DNA of 64,000 nucleotides. Origin: Streptomyces sp. Tu 3180. GTDB lineage: Bacteria > Actinomycetota > Actinomycetes > Streptomycetales > Streptomycetaceae. The stretch lies in assembly GCF_009852415.1 (NCBI RefSeq), contig NZ_WOXS01000002.1, forward strand, positions 1 through 64,000, written 5' to 3'. This document shows positions 54,062-63,038 of the stretch, one piece after another. The notes beneath the pieces are model-generated. The model had not been told where the DNA came from, did not search any database, and was given only the letters and a program-made list of their open reading frames with translations. Numbering within the stretch: the first letter of the stretch is position 1; each line of letters starts with the position of its first letter. Both the position numbers and the translations under genes were made by a program.

Positions 54062-55672
54062 ATGGATCTGTCATGTTCGCATCAATTTCTCACTCGTCGC
54101 CGCACGCTCGCGGCCGCCGCCGGCCTGGCCGCCGGCGCCCTCCTCTCCCCTGGGCCCGCCCTCGCGACCGCGGCGCAGTACACGAACCCGGTGATCTGGC
54201 AGGACTTCGCGGACATCGACATCATTCGCGTCGGCGACACCTACTACGCCTCGGCCTCGACGATGCACTACTCGCCGGGCGCGCCCGTTCTGCGGTCGTA
54301 CGACCTGGTGAACTGGGAGATCGCCGGCCATTCGGTACCCGTCCTCGACTTCGGCTCCAAGTACGACCTGAACGGCGCCCGCGGCTATGTCAGAGGAATC
54401 TGGGCATCGTCACTGGCCTACCGGCCCAGCAACAGGACCTTCTACTGGCTCGGCCAGATCGACTTCGCCCGGACGTACCTCTACACCGCCACCGCGGTGG
54501 AGGGGCCGTGGAACAGGCTGACCACGATCGGCACCCCCTACTACGACGCCGGCCTGCTCGTCGACACCGACGACACCCTCTACGTGGCGTACGGCAACAC
54601 CACCATCAGCGTGGCCCAGCTCTCGCCCGACGGCCACAACCAGGTCCGTACGCAGGAGGTGTTCAGGACACCGTCCAGCGTCGGCACCCTGGAGGGCGCC
54701 CGATTCTACAAGATCAACGGGCAGTACTACATCTTCCTGACCCGCCCCGCGAACGGCCAGTACATCCTCAAGTCCTCGAGCGGCCCCTTCGGCCCGTACA
54801 CGATGCGGCAGGTCCTCCTCGACCTGCGCGGACCGATCCCCGGCGGCGGCGTCCCCCACCAGGGCGGGCTGGTGCGGACGCAGAGCGGCGCCTGGTACTA
54901 CATGGCCTTCGTCGACGCCTACCCCGGCGGCCGCATGCCCGCACTGGCACCGGTCACCTGGACCGCGGACGGCTGGCCCGTCGTCCAGCTCGTCAACGGC
55001 GCGTGGGGCAGCACGTATCCCAGTCCGGCCGTACCCACTCCGTCCCGCCAGGTCACCCCGATGACCGGCGTCGACACCTTCGACGGTACGACCCTGAAGC
55101 CGAGATGGGAGTGGAACCACAACCCCGACAACACCAAGTGGTCGGTCGGCAACGGCCTGACGCTGCGGACCGCGACCGTCACCCACGACCTCTACTGGGC
55201 CCGCAACACCCTCACGCACCGCATCCAGGGCCCCACCTCCACCGCCACGGTCCAGCTCGACCACTCCGCGATGCGGGACGGCGACCGGGCCGGGCTTGCG
55301 CTGCTGCGTGACTCCTCCGCCTGGATCGGCCTCAAGCGCGACGGCGGTGCGGCACGGGTGGTGATGGTCACCGGGCTGACCATGGACAGCAACTGGAACA
55401 CCACCGGCACCGGCACCGAGACCGCGAGCGCGCCCGTTTCCGGCGGCCGCATCTGGCTGCGCGCGAACGCGGACATCCGCCCCGGTGCACCGCGCCCCGG
55501 GACCTTCTCCTACAGCACCGACGGCATCACGTTCACCCGTCTCGGACCCGCCTTCTCCATGGGCAACGACTGGCGGTTCTTCATGGGCTACCGGTTCGCC
55601 CTCTTCAACCACGCCACTCAGGCCCTCGGCGGCGCGGTCCGCGTCACGCGGTTCGAGGTGTCCACACCCTGA
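54062..55672 (+). CDS. Tat-exported GH43 glycoside hydrolase
   Basis: 536 aa, likely beta-xylosidase or alpha-L-arabinofuranosidase. A twin-arginine signal (LTRRRTLAAAAGLAAGALL, residues about 10-30) implies Tat export. The five-bladed propeller (about 38-320) shows YTNPVIWQDFADIDIIRVGD (catalytic base Asp), YYDAGLLVDTDD and VGTLEGARFYKING (catalytic acid Glu). The C-terminal beta-sandwich (about 345-536), with MDSNWNTTGTGTE and FMGYRFALFNHATQALGGAV, resembles the GH43 C2 or DUF1349 module. ATG 54062 follows GAGGTG. Shares its promoter region with the GH27 gene. Confidence 0.9.
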   Translation: MDLSCSHQFLTRRRTLAAAAGLAAGALLSPGPALATAAQYTNPVIWQDFADIDIIRVGDTYYASASTMHYSPGAPVLRSYDLVNWEIAGHSVPVLDFGSKYDLNGARGYVRGIWASSLAYRPSNRTFYWLGQIDFARTYLYTATAVEGPWNRLTTIGTPYYDAGLLVDTDDTLYVAYGNTTISVAQLSPDGHNQVRTQEVFRTPSSVGTLEGARFYKINGQYYIFLTRPANGQYILKSSSGPFGPYTMRQVLLDLRGPIPGGGVPHQGGLVRTQSGAWYYMAFVDAYPGGRMPALAPVTWTADGWPVVQLVNGAWGSTYPSPAVPTPSRQVTPMTGVDTFDGTTLKPRWEWNHNPDNTKWSVGNGLTLRTATVTHDLYWARNTLTHRIQGPTSTATVQLDHSAMRDGDRAGLALLRDSSAWIGLKRDGGAARVVMVTGLTMDSNWNTTGTGTETASAPVSGGRIWLRANADIRPGAPRPGTFSYSTDGITFTRLGPAFSMGNDWRFFMGYRFALFNHATQALGGAVRVTRFEVSTP

Positions 55673-55722
55673 ACCGATCCATCGACCGCACCGCCCGACC
55701 CCCGCCCCGACCAGGAGAACCA

Positions 55723-55985
55723 TGAGCCCGCTGAAACAGCTCGGTCTTCGCCGGGCATCCGTCCTGAGCGTGCCGGCCGCGACCGTCCTGGTGAACCCGG
55801 CACCGCGACCGGCATCAGCAAGAAAAGGGGCGGGCTGCAACCCGTACCCAAGCCATCGGATCGAACGGCAGTCGCTGCTTCCGCTGCTGGACCCCGACCA
55901 CCCTGGCCGACTCCCCGGACACCCCGCGCCGCGTCCGGGAGCAACCCGTCCGGACCGGGGCCCGCCCCTCCCGGACAGTGTGGAG
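55723..55985 (+). pseudogene. Signal-peptide remnant of a lost secreted protein
   Basis: ATG 55723 behind a good AGGAGAA site opens MSPLKQLGLRRASVLSVPAA and VLVNPAPRPASA, a credible Sec signal ending in ASA. The next residues are unrelated GC-rich text running into the 3' end of the LacI gene on the opposite strand. A third secreted enzyme probably followed GH43 and was deleted. Confidence 0.4.
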
Positions 55986-56999
55986 TCAGGCGCTGGCCCG
56001 GACGGCCAGGCGGGTGGGGAGGACCAGCGGGGTGGGGTCCTGCCCGTTGACGAGCGCGACGAGCATGCGCGCCATCTCCCGTCCGAGAGCCTCTATGGGC
56101 TGATGGACGGTGGTGAGCGGCGGATCGGCGATCCGGGCGACCGTCAGGTCGTCGAAGCCGACCACGGCGACGTCGGCGGGGACCCGTCGGCCGGCCTCCC
56201 GCACGGTGCGCAGCGCTCCCGCCGCCATGTTGTCGTTGGCGGCGAACACTCCGTCCAGGTCGGGGTGTTCCGCCAGCAGCGTGGCCATGGCGGCGGCTCC
56301 GCTGCGCTCCGTGAAGTCCCCCTCCAGCGGTGGGAACGGATCGAGACCAGCGCCCAGCATGGCGTCCCGGTAGCCGCGGTACCGGGCGCGCCCGGCCTCG
56401 GTGTCCAGACGCCCGCAGATCACGGCCACGCGCCTCCGGCCGAGTGAGACCAGATGCTCGGTCGCCTCGCGCGCTCCGCCGACGTTGTCCACGTCCACGT
56501 ACCACCGGGGAGCCGAACCGACCGGACGACCGCCGAACACGACGGGCATCTGCGCCTCGTCGGCCATCCGGGTCAGCGGATCGTCCTCGCGCAGCGCCAT
56601 CAGCATCACACCGTCCGCGCCCCTGGACCGCAGGAGCTCCTCGACCCGCTTGCGGCCCCGGTCGGAAGCGGCCAGGCACAGCATCAGATGCAGGTCCGCC
56701 TCGTCCAGGGCGGCCGACGCCCCCACGATCACCCGGGCGAAGAACGGATCAGCGAAGATCGACGGATCCTCTCCCGAGACGACCAGGGCGGCCACTCCCG
56801 TCTGACGGGTGGCCAGCGCGCGGGCGGTCGGATTGGGTACGTAACCGAGTTGCCGCACGGCCCGTTCGACGGCCTCGCGCTTGGCGCGGCTGACGTGCGG
56901 GGCGTTGTTGAGGGCGCGGGAGGCCACTGAGCGGGAAACACCGGCGCGTTCGGCCACCTCGTCGAGCGTCGGATGCCGACGCGGCACTGCTTCTGCCAT
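55986..56999 (-). CDS. LacI-family transcriptional repressor
   Basis: 337 aa. The N-terminal headpiece TLDEVAERAGVSRSVASRAL (about 11-30), hinge helix PNPTARALATRQTGV and periplasmic-binding-like core (about 60-330, with GVFAANDNMAAGALRTVREA and VAVVGFDDLTVARIADPPLT) are complete. ATG 56999. It diverges from the GH6 cellulase over two kinds of palindrome (57047-57060, 57147-57160, 57162-57175). It may bind TGGGACCGCTTCCA while CebR binds the other site. Whether it senses cellobiose or another sugar is unknown; no ABC transporter is adjacent. Confidence 0.9.
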   Translation of the reverse strand: MAEAVPRRHPTLDEVAERAGVSRSVASRALNNAPHVSRAKREAVERAVRQLGYVPNPTARALATRQTGVAALVVSGEDPSIFADPFFARVIVGASAALDEADLHLMLCLAASDRGRKRVEELLRSRGADGVMLMALREDDPLTRMADEAQMPVVFGGRPVGSAPRWYVDVDNVGGAREATEHLVSLGRRRVAVICGRLDTEAGRARYRGYRDAMLGAGLDPFPPLEGDFTERSGAAAMATLLAEHPDLDGVFAANDNMAAGALRTVREAGRRVPADVAVVGFDDLTVARIADPPLTTVHQPIEALGREMARMLVALVNGQDPTPLVLPTRLAVRASA

Positions 57000-57046
57000 G
57001 GCTCGTGAGTCTTTCACAGGCGGGGAGCGCTCAGGGCCGCATGAGA

Positions 57047-57060
57047 TGGGACCGCTTCCA
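57047..57060. promoter_or_regulatory. LacI-type operator near the lacI start
   Basis: TGGGACCGCTTCCA, 48 bp upstream of the LacI gene. It is a degenerate CebR-box-like palindrome with an identical copy at 57147-57160. Confidence 0.6.
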
Positions 57061-57146
57061 GTGCAATGGCCTACAGGACCCACGTCCTCCTGTGAAAGTC
57101 GAATACTGCGCCGAGCATTGACAGCTCAACCACCCACCCACACGAT

Positions 57147-57175
57147 TGGGACCGCTTCCAGTGGGAGCGCTCCCA
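57147..57175. promoter_or_regulatory. Tandem operators upstream of the GH6 cellulase
   Basis: TGGGACCGCTTCCA (57147-57160), one base (G), then the perfect CebR box TGGGAGCGCTCCCA (57162-57175), 33 bp before the cellulase start. The two sites are centred 15 bp apart. Confidence 0.8.
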
Positions 57176-57207
57176 AAGCGCACCTCCTCTGAAACCGAGG
57201 TACTGTC

Positions 57208-58173
57208 TTGAGCCGCAGACTCCGCACCCTGATGGCAGCGCTCTGTGCTCTGCCGCTGGCGTTCGCCGCCGCACCCTCCGCCCACGCGGCCGACCCGACC
57301 ACCATGACCAGTGGGTTCTACGTGGACCCCGACTCCAGCGCGAAGAGGTGGGTGGCCGCCAACCCCGGCGACGGCCGGGCCGCCGCGATCAGCGCATCGA
57401 TCGCCAACACCCCGATGGCCCGCTGGTTCGGCTCCTGGAGCGGCACCATCGGCACCGCCACGGGCGCCTACGTCGGGGCGGCGGACCACCGGGACAAGCT
57501 GCCCGTCCTCGTCGCCTACAACATCTACAACCGCGACTACTGCGGCGGCCACTCCGCCGGCGGAGCCGCTTCGCCGTCCGCCTACGCCAACTGGATCGCC
57601 CAGTTCGCCGGCGGGATCGCGGGCCGCCCGGCCGTCGTCGTCCTCGAACCGGACTCCCTCGGGGACTACGGCTGCATGACCCAGGCGCAGATCGACGAAC
57701 GCGAGGCCATGCTCACCGGCGCCCTCGCCCAGTTCAACCGCCAGGCCCCCAACACCTGGGTCTACATGGACGCCGGCAACCCGCGCTGGACCGACGCGGC
57801 GACCATGGCCCGGCGCCTCCACGAAGCCGGCCTCCGTCAGGCCCACGGCTTCTCGCTCAACGTCTCCAACTACTTCACCACCGCCGAGAACACCGCCTAC
57901 GGCAACGCCGTCAACAGCGAACTGAGCGCCCGCTACGGCTACACCAAGCCGTTCGTCGTGGACACCAGCCGCAACGGCAACGGCTCCAACGGCCAGTGGT
58001 GCAACCCCTCCGGCCGCCGCATCGGCACGCCCACCCAGACGGGCGGAGGCGCCGAGATGCTCCTGTGGATCAAGACCCCGGGCGAGTCCGACGGCAACTG
58101 CGGCGTCGGAACCGGCTCCACGGCCGGCCAGTTCCTCCCCGAGGTCGCCTACAAGATGATCTACGGCTACTGA
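57208..58173 (+). CDS. Secreted GH6 endoglucanase
   Basis: 321 aa, hydrolyses beta-1,4-glucan outside the cell by inversion. TTG 57208 start; signal peptide 1-27 (ending AHA). GH6 catalytic Asp residues: Asp110 in YNIYNRDYCGG, Asp149 (acid) in VVLEPDSLGDYGC, and Asp252 in FVVDTSRNGNG. WIKTPGESDGNC near the end is the conserved substrate-binding loop. It is the bare catalytic domain with no CBM or linker, the size of Thermobifida Cel6A's core. Controlled by CebR and probably by the neighbouring LacI protein. Confidence 0.95.
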   Translation: MSRRLRTLMAALCALPLAFAAAPSAHAADPTTMTSGFYVDPDSSAKRWVAANPGDGRAAAISASIANTPMARWFGSWSGTIGTATGAYVGAADHRDKLPVLVAYNIYNRDYCGGHSAGGAASPSAYANWIAQFAGGIAGRPAVVVLEPDSLGDYGCMTQAQIDEREAMLTGALAQFNRQAPNTWVYMDAGNPRWTDAATMARRLHEAGLRQAHGFSLNVSNYFTTAENTAYGNAVNSELSARYGYTKPFVVDTSRNGNGSNGQWCNPSGRRIGTPTQTGGGAEMLLWIKTPGESDGNCGVGTGSTAGQFLPEVAYKMIYGY

Positions 58174-58182
58174 TCCAGGACT

Positions 58183-58226
58183 CCCGCCGCCCGCACAGGC
58201 GACCGGCAGTCCGCCGGGGCGGCGGG
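58183..58226. terminator. Probable terminator after the GH6 gene
   Basis: CCCGCCGCCC (58183-58192) pairs perfectly with GGGCGGCGGG (58217-58226) across a 24-nt loop, 10 bp after the stop codon. Confidence 0.6.
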
Positions 58227-58307
58227 CACTCCCCCGACCATCTCACCGGAGAGGGGCCGACGTGATCCCCCGTTATGTTTTCGCGGTTCTGCAAGAGAGC
58301 CGCTGAC

Positions 58308-58379
58308 CTCCGGGCCCGGCATGGCTGTTCCCCCCTGCCGAACAGATGACCTGGGGGATGGTGTCACCGGGTCCGGGAG
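58308..58379 (+). ncRNA. Candidate bridge RNA of the truncated IS110 element
   Basis: CTCCGGGCCCGG (58308-58319) can pair with CCGGGTCCGGGAG (58367-58379), and an inner TCCCCCC/GGGGGA stem lies within. It precedes the IS110 gene by about 150 bp in the non-coding left end, where IS110 guide RNAs are encoded. The recombinase itself is truncated. It covers most of the gene-free interval 58227-58532. Confidence 0.4.
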
Positions 58380-58532
58380 GCGCCGTTGGAGACGCTGATG
58401 AGAGGTCCGACTACCGCCTGGCCTGGTGCAATGCCCGGCTGCTTGCGGGCGGCAGGTCTGCATAACGTGGATGCGCGCATACGACGCCGAAACCCTGGCC
58501 AGCACCGCACGAACCCCGTTCGGGAGGATGGG

Positions 58533-59708
58533 TTGGACGACATCGACGACGTGGGCGTCTTGCTCGGTCTGGACGTCGGCAAGAGCGCCCGTCACGGGCA
58601 CGGGCTGACCCCGGCCGGCAAGAAGGTCTTCGACAAGCAGCTGCCCAACAGCGAGCCGAAGCTGCGAGCCGTCTTCGACAAGCCGGCCGCCAAGTTCGGC
58701 ACCGTGCTGGTGATCGTGGACCAGCCCGCCTCGATCGGAGCCCTGCCCCTGACGGTCGCCCGGGACGCCGGCCGCAAGGTCGCCCACCTGCCCGGACTCT
58801 CGATGCGGCGGATCGCCGATCTCTATCCGGGCGAGGCGAAGACCGACGCGAAGGACGCCGCGGTGATCGCGGACGCCGCCCGCACGATGCCGCACACCCT
58901 GCGCTCGCTTCAGCTGACCGACGAGATCACCACCGAGCTGACCGTGCTGGTCGGCTTCGACCAGGACCTCGCGGCCGAGGCCACCCGCACCTCCAACCGG
59001 ATACGCGGCCTGCTCACCCCGTTCCACCCCAGCCCGGAACGCGTCCTCGGCCCGCGTCTGGACCACCCCGCCGTGACCTGGCGGCTGGAACGCTACGGAT
59101 CCCCAGCCGGGCTGCGGAAGGCCGGTCGCCGCAGGCTCGTTGAGGTGATCCGGCCCAAGGCTCCGCGCATGGCCCAGCGGCTGATCGACGAGGTCTTCGG
59201 CGCTCTCGACGAGCAGACCGCCGTCGTTCCCGGGCACCGGCACCCTGTCGTGATCCCGTCCCTGGCCCGCTCGCTCGCCGCAGTCCACGAACAGCGACGA
59301 GCCCTGGAAGCGCAGATCGGACAACTGCTGGAGAAGCACCCTCTTTCGAAGGTCCTGACCTCGATTCCGAGCAAGACCGACCAGCGCCGGTTCGAGAACG
59401 CGGCGAACACCGAGAAACACCGGCCGGTCGACGGCTACCGCACCGACTTCATCGAGACACCAGTGGACGGGCCCGCCCACGTCTGGGGCGCCCGCTCCTG
59501 CACCTGCACCACACCGCAGATCGTCGCGAAGATCCAGAACGCGGAGTACCCGGCCGAACCGAGCGAGCAGATGGGCCCGGCCACCGCTCTCTTCCGCGCG
59601 CAGTGCCGTGTGTGCGGCGGCCGATACGACAAACCATGGCGCCGAACCAGCAGCGCACCCGTCCCCCGGCAGCGGGGCCGCCCGCCTGAGATTGGTAGGC
59701 ATCGTTGA
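58533..59708 (+). pseudogene. IS110-family transposase, 3' truncated and fused to unrelated text
   Basis: TTG 58533 (GGGAGGAT upstream). VGVLLGLDVGKSARHGHGL (Asp), VLVIVDQPASIGALPLTVAR and GEAKTDAKDAAVIADAART (two Asp) define the DEDD domain. The frame then breaks off at VLTSIP (about 59370), where Transposase_20 should continue with a Gly-rich helix-hairpin. The open frame runs on through VDGPAHVWGARSCTCTTPQI and LFRAQCRVCGGRYDKPW to 59708: four cysteines and no transposase similarity. The join probably reflects deletion or insertion, leaving an inactive transposase. Confidence 0.75.
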
Positions 59709-59757
59709 TCGTGTAGTCGATGTTCGGCTTCCCCCAGCTGTGAACGGAGAGCAAGTG

Positions 59758-60519
59758 TCACGGGCTGTGGTGGCGTCCGTCCCGTGGGGCGAAGGCTGCG
59801 TCGGCGTCGGCGTCGGTCGCGCGAGCGTGCAGGAAATAGTCGGCCCATTCAGTGATGTCAGGGTAGGACGAGTCCTGGATGAGCTGGGTGGCTGCGGCCT
59901 GAAGATCGAAGTGCGTGGTGCGCAGTTCGACGCCCGGCCCCAGCAGGGCCCAGTGTGCTCCGGTCCGTCCGTACGGCATGCCGATGCTGCCGGGGTTGAT
60001 CACGAGTCGGCCGTGGGCGAGGCGGACGAACGGCATGTGGGTGTGGCCGCAGACCACGGTGCGGATGTCGGTATCGAGCCCGTCGAAGACTTCCTTCCAG
60101 CGGTCGAGGCGGGAGTCGACCAGGACGACCTCCTCGTCGTCGCGAGGGGTGGCATGACAGAACAGCACCTTTCCCAGGCCATCCACGGACAGGGAGAGTG
60201 ATCGTGGCAGCGTGCCGAGAAGGTCGAGATGGTCCTCGCGAAGCTGTTCAGCTGCCCAGGGGGCGATCGGGTCAGGGATCGTGTCGCGTTGTCCCCGGCG
60301 GTATTCAAGGAGTTCGCGGTCGGCGTTGCCGCTGATCCAGATGACGCGGTCGCCGAGGCCGGTCAGCAGGTCGAGAACTTGGGTCGGCTGCGGGCCGGCG
60401 GTGATGTCGCCGGTGAGCACGATGTGGTCGGCGGTGCTGACGTCTGGTTCGGCAAGTACTGCCTCCAGGGCCGGCAGGACTCCGTGGATGTCGGACAGGA
60501 CGGCTACTCGGTTCAGCAT
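59758..60519 (-). CDS. Metallophosphoesterase, YfcE/DUF-type
   Basis: 253 aa, a calcineurin-like phosphoesterase. Metal motifs in order: LSDIHGVLPALEAVL, LTGDITAGP, ISGNADRELLEY, FCHATPRDD and CGHTHMPFVR; NPGSIGMP follows. It probably hydrolyses phosphodiesters such as cyclic or dinucleotide phosphates; substrate unknown. ATG 60519 or GTG 60525. It has no functional partner nearby. Confidence 0.9.
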   Translation of the reverse strand: MLNRVAVLSDIHGVLPALEAVLAEPDVSTADHIVLTGDITAGPQPTQVLDLLTGLGDRVIWISGNADRELLEYRRGQRDTIPDPIAPWAAEQLREDHLDLLGTLPRSLSLSVDGLGKVLFCHATPRDDEEVVLVDSRLDRWKEVFDGLDTDIRTVVCGHTHMPFVRLAHGRLVINPGSIGMPYGRTGAHWALLGPGVELRTTHFDLQAAATQLIQDSSYPDITEWADYFLHARATDADADAAFAPRDGRHHSP

Positions 60520-60644
60520 GGTCACCACTGTGGAGTGGAGGCAGCCGAGCGGTGTGATCTTCCGCCCGGCGCGTAGTCCAAGGGGGCCGTTCAGTGATTC
60601 CCAATCAGGTGTGTCAAGGGCTGCGGTGACAGATGGTGACCGCA

Positions 60645-60793
60645 TCATGCCGCTGCGAGGCTGCGTTGAGGTGGGTCGGCGGTGAAGGTCCGCTGGTCGC
60701 GTATGAGGGCCCACAAGACGTCGAGGCGGCGTCGGGCGAGGGCGAGGACGGCTTGCTTGTGCGACTTGCCCTCGCTCCTCTTGCGCTCGCAGA
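60645..60793 (-). pseudogene. IS110-family transposase C-terminal fragment
   Basis: SRAFCERKRSEGKSHKQAVL, then ALARRRLDVLWALIRDQRTF and a stop at 60645, is the last 50 residues of an IS110 transposase, on the opposite strand to the truncated copy at 58533. It is more likely a second element than the missing half. Confidence 0.7.
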
Positions 60794-61169
60794 AGGCCCT
60801 GGAGGTCGGACAGCACCGGGCGACGACCTGGGCGGATGCGACCTCCGGGTGCCTGCACGTCGTGCCGGGATCGCAGCGGGCCGGGTACCTGCCGTGAACA
60901 CCCTGCGCATTGCTGCCTCCCGCCCTTGGTGGGAGTGCGTTGCTTCGTACCACTCCGGGTGGGAGCGGTCCGGTCTCACGTCCTGCGCTTTGGAGGGTGT
61001 GTCCATGCCCGCTGTCCGCCCCCGGTTTTCCCACACGGTACGCCGCGCTCTGGGTGATGGCGGGAGAACTCACGGACGCAGATCGTTTTCTGCGGGGCAC
61101 CTGGGGTGGCGGCACTGCCGCACGTGGACATGCCCCGGCCCCTCTGATCCGTCCCAGAATAGGAGGTCC
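60794..61169. other. Junction region with no recognised gene
   Basis: Lies between the IS110 and DUF2199 fragments. No frame has recognisable content. Confidence 0.4.
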
Positions 61170-61323
61170 CGCAGACCACGCACTGGTCCGATGAGAACAG
61201 GCAGTCATTGACGCCGACGAAAGCCGGATCCCACACGGCCGAGGCCTCGGCCGTGTAATTCATCGGCAGTTCAAGGTGCAGAGTCCCGCAGCACGTGCAA
61301 GTAAATCCGAGATCACTGGTCAT
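61170..61323 (-). pseudogene. DUF2199 protein, N-terminal fragment
   Basis: ATG 61323, then TSDLGFTCTCCGTLHLELPM, AVWDPAFVGVNDCLFSSDQC. The paired CxxC zinc-like start and LSSDxC element fit DUF2199 (usually 150-180 aa). Similarity ends near 61165, so about two-thirds of the gene is gone. Confidence 0.6.
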
Positions 61324-61406
61324 GGCGTTGGAGCCTGGCGACAGGCGCCGGAACCACCTCGGACGGGAAGCTCCTCACGTCCGCCTTTGACCGCGCGCGA
61401 ACCGGG

Positions 61407-62009
61407 TCACCACCGGGCGCGCAGCACGCCGTCGCTGTCCGGCAGGACAGCACGGAGCAGCGGGTGGCGTTCGTCGAGGGACAAGGGCAAGGCACAGGCC
61501 ACTCGCGCATCGGCCACCTGGGTGGCGAGCTCCTGATACTCGGTGTCGTCGACGATCGCGGAACTGATCATTCCGCCCTGTGCCTCCCAGACGAACTCCG
61601 CGGATCCCTCCTCGGGCAGCGCGGCGAGGACCGCGCCGACGTTCGAGGCCAGGTCGGGCCAGACCGTCAGCAGGGCGCGCGGGCCGAGACCGGCGCGTAC
61701 TGTGTCGAGATTCTCCTGTGTGAGGCGGTGCCAGCGTGCGGCGTTGCGAACGTAAGTTTCCTCGAGGAGCAACGCTTTCCGTGAGGCAAGTGTGGTGCGC
61801 ACACGCATCCAGAAGTCCTCGGCGGCTGGCTCTCTCACTTCCGCTTCGTCGAACTCGGCCGCGTAGGGCGAGGCCGTGAGCGGTTCCGGGAAGAGGCCGA
61901 GTTCCCGTGTACGGGCCACGGCGTCCACGCAGGGCCGGTCGCTGCCCACGTACACATACTGGTCCCACCCGACATGCACGGTGAACACCTCCCCGCCTCC
62001 AGTCGGCAC
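61407..62009 (-). CDS. Hypothetical protein, probably missing its N-terminus
   Basis: 200 aa. VFTVHVGWDQYVYVGSDRPC is followed by VARTRELGLFPEPLTASPYA and VRNAARWHRLTQENLDTVRA. It resembles streptomycete 'RNA-binding' annotated proteins of unknown activity. Just upstream in another frame is LELVRAMLRDQGAWCRLEAG, which should join VFTVHVG, so a frameshift near 62000 separates start and body. The 61410-62010 frame has good GC3 bias. Confidence 0.55.
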   Translation of the reverse strand: MPTGGGEVFTVHVGWDQYVYVGSDRPCVDAVARTRELGLFPEPLTASPYAAEFDEAEVREPAAEDFWMRVRTTLASRKALLLEETYVRNAARWHRLTQENLDTVRAGLGPRALLTVWPDLASNVGAVLAALPEEGSAEFVWEAQGGMISSAIVDDTEYQELATQVADARVACALPLSLDERHPLLRAVLPDSDGVLRARW

Positions 62010-62019
62010 CAGGCGCCCT

Positions 62020-62556
62020 GGTCGCGGAGCATGGCCCGGACCAGTTCCAGGACGTCAGGAGCTCGGGTGGCCAGCCAAAGCGCTCGCTACCACGACCGAC
62101 ACGTGCAGTCATCTGCAGGCCGCCCGGGCCCAGGGTCCACAAGGTGGACGGGTCCGCCCCGCGTACGACGCCCCAGCAGCCATGAATCGCCGCCAAGGCT
62201 TGTCCTCGCCCGTGCACGCCGGTCTGCGCCCGCGCTCCGCAGTAGCGCCCGTCGGCCCCCTCTCCGCACCCGCGCCATTCAGCCGTGTGCGACCGACCCA
62301 CACGCGCATCCGGTGTGCGGAATGCCCGACGCATGACACGTGCGGGTGGCAAGCCCTCTCATCCCCTGGCCGCCACACTTGCGCCCCTGCCACCGTCGTC
62401 AGTGAGCGGCTGTCCGCCGCCGCCCAAGTCACTGCAGCATGCCAGGAATTCACGCCATGGCCGGAAACGCCACCGCTCCTTACGTCCAGGCCGCCACCGG
62501 TGACTGCCCGGCGCTGTCGCGCCGTGCATGGCCTGAAGCGGGGAAGCGGGCAGCGG
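62020..62556. other. Gene-free interval before csoR
   Basis: Apart from the out-of-frame N-terminal segment of the preceding gene (62000-62100) nothing was recognised. Confidence 0.4.
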
Positions 62557-62838
62557 TCAGGAGCGCACGAGGCGTGCGATGGCGTCGCGGGCTTCCTTCA
62601 GCTTGAGGTCTCCGTCTTCGCCGCCTTCGGCCACTGCGGTCCGTACGCAGGTGTCCATGTGTTCGTCGAGCATCTGCAGTGCGAAGGACTGCAGTGCGCG
62701 TGTGGTGGCGGAGACCTGGGTGAGGACGTCGATGCAGTAGGTGTCTTCTTCCACCATGCGCTGCAGTCCCCGCACCTGTCCTTCGATCCGCCGGAGTCGC
62801 TTGAGTACGTCTTCCTTGTGGTTGCTGTAGCTGACCAT
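62557..62838 (-). CDS. csoR: CsoR-type copper-sensing repressor
   Basis: 93 aa, all-helical DUF156/CsoR repressor released from DNA by Cu(I). The ligand set Cys35 (TYCIDVLTQ), His60 and Cys64 (DEHMDTCV) is the Cys-His-Cys fingerprint of copper CsoR rather than the nickel or formaldehyde branches. RIEGQVRGLQRMVEEDTYCI is the family signature. ATG 62838. An operator-like ATACCCCC element lies about 100 bp upstream. CopA or CopZ genes are not in the window and may lie beyond. Confidence 0.93.
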   Translation of the reverse strand: MVSYSNHKEDVLKRLRRIEGQVRGLQRMVEEDTYCIDVLTQVSATTRALQSFALQMLDEHMDTCVRTAVAEGGEDGDLKLKEARDAIARLVRS

Positions 62839-62932
62839 CGCCTTTTCTCTCGTGTCTTGTCGAGTATCTCGCCGTGGGCGGTTGCCCCCCGCGTTTCAGG
62901 CAGGTCTTCGCTCTGTGAACGAGCTACTCAGC

Positions 62933-62949
62933 ATACCCCCTGCCCGTAT
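62933..62949. promoter_or_regulatory. Candidate CsoR operator
   Basis: ATACCCCCTGCCCGTAT has the ATAC-C-rich and G-rich-GTAT layout of CsoR sites, imperfectly symmetrical, 95 bp upstream of csoR. Autoregulation is likely. Confidence 0.5.
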
Positions 62950-63038
62950 GCCGAGCCGCGCCGATCGGCAGAGATGGCATGCCCTGGGCCGGGCATCCGG
63001 ACTGGACGGGCCCGCATTGCCGGTGCTCGCCCGATGGA

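Noticed and set aside
54410-55840. Minus-strand frame opposite GH43
   Set aside because: Shadow of a gene with clear GH43 catalytic residues.
58167-59702. Minus-strand 511-codon frame
   Set aside because: Antisense of the IS110 gene; no recognisable motif.
58533-60793. One IS110 element split by an insertion
   Set aside because: The C-terminal piece at 60645-60793 is in opposite orientation to the truncated gene, so it is more simply a second element.
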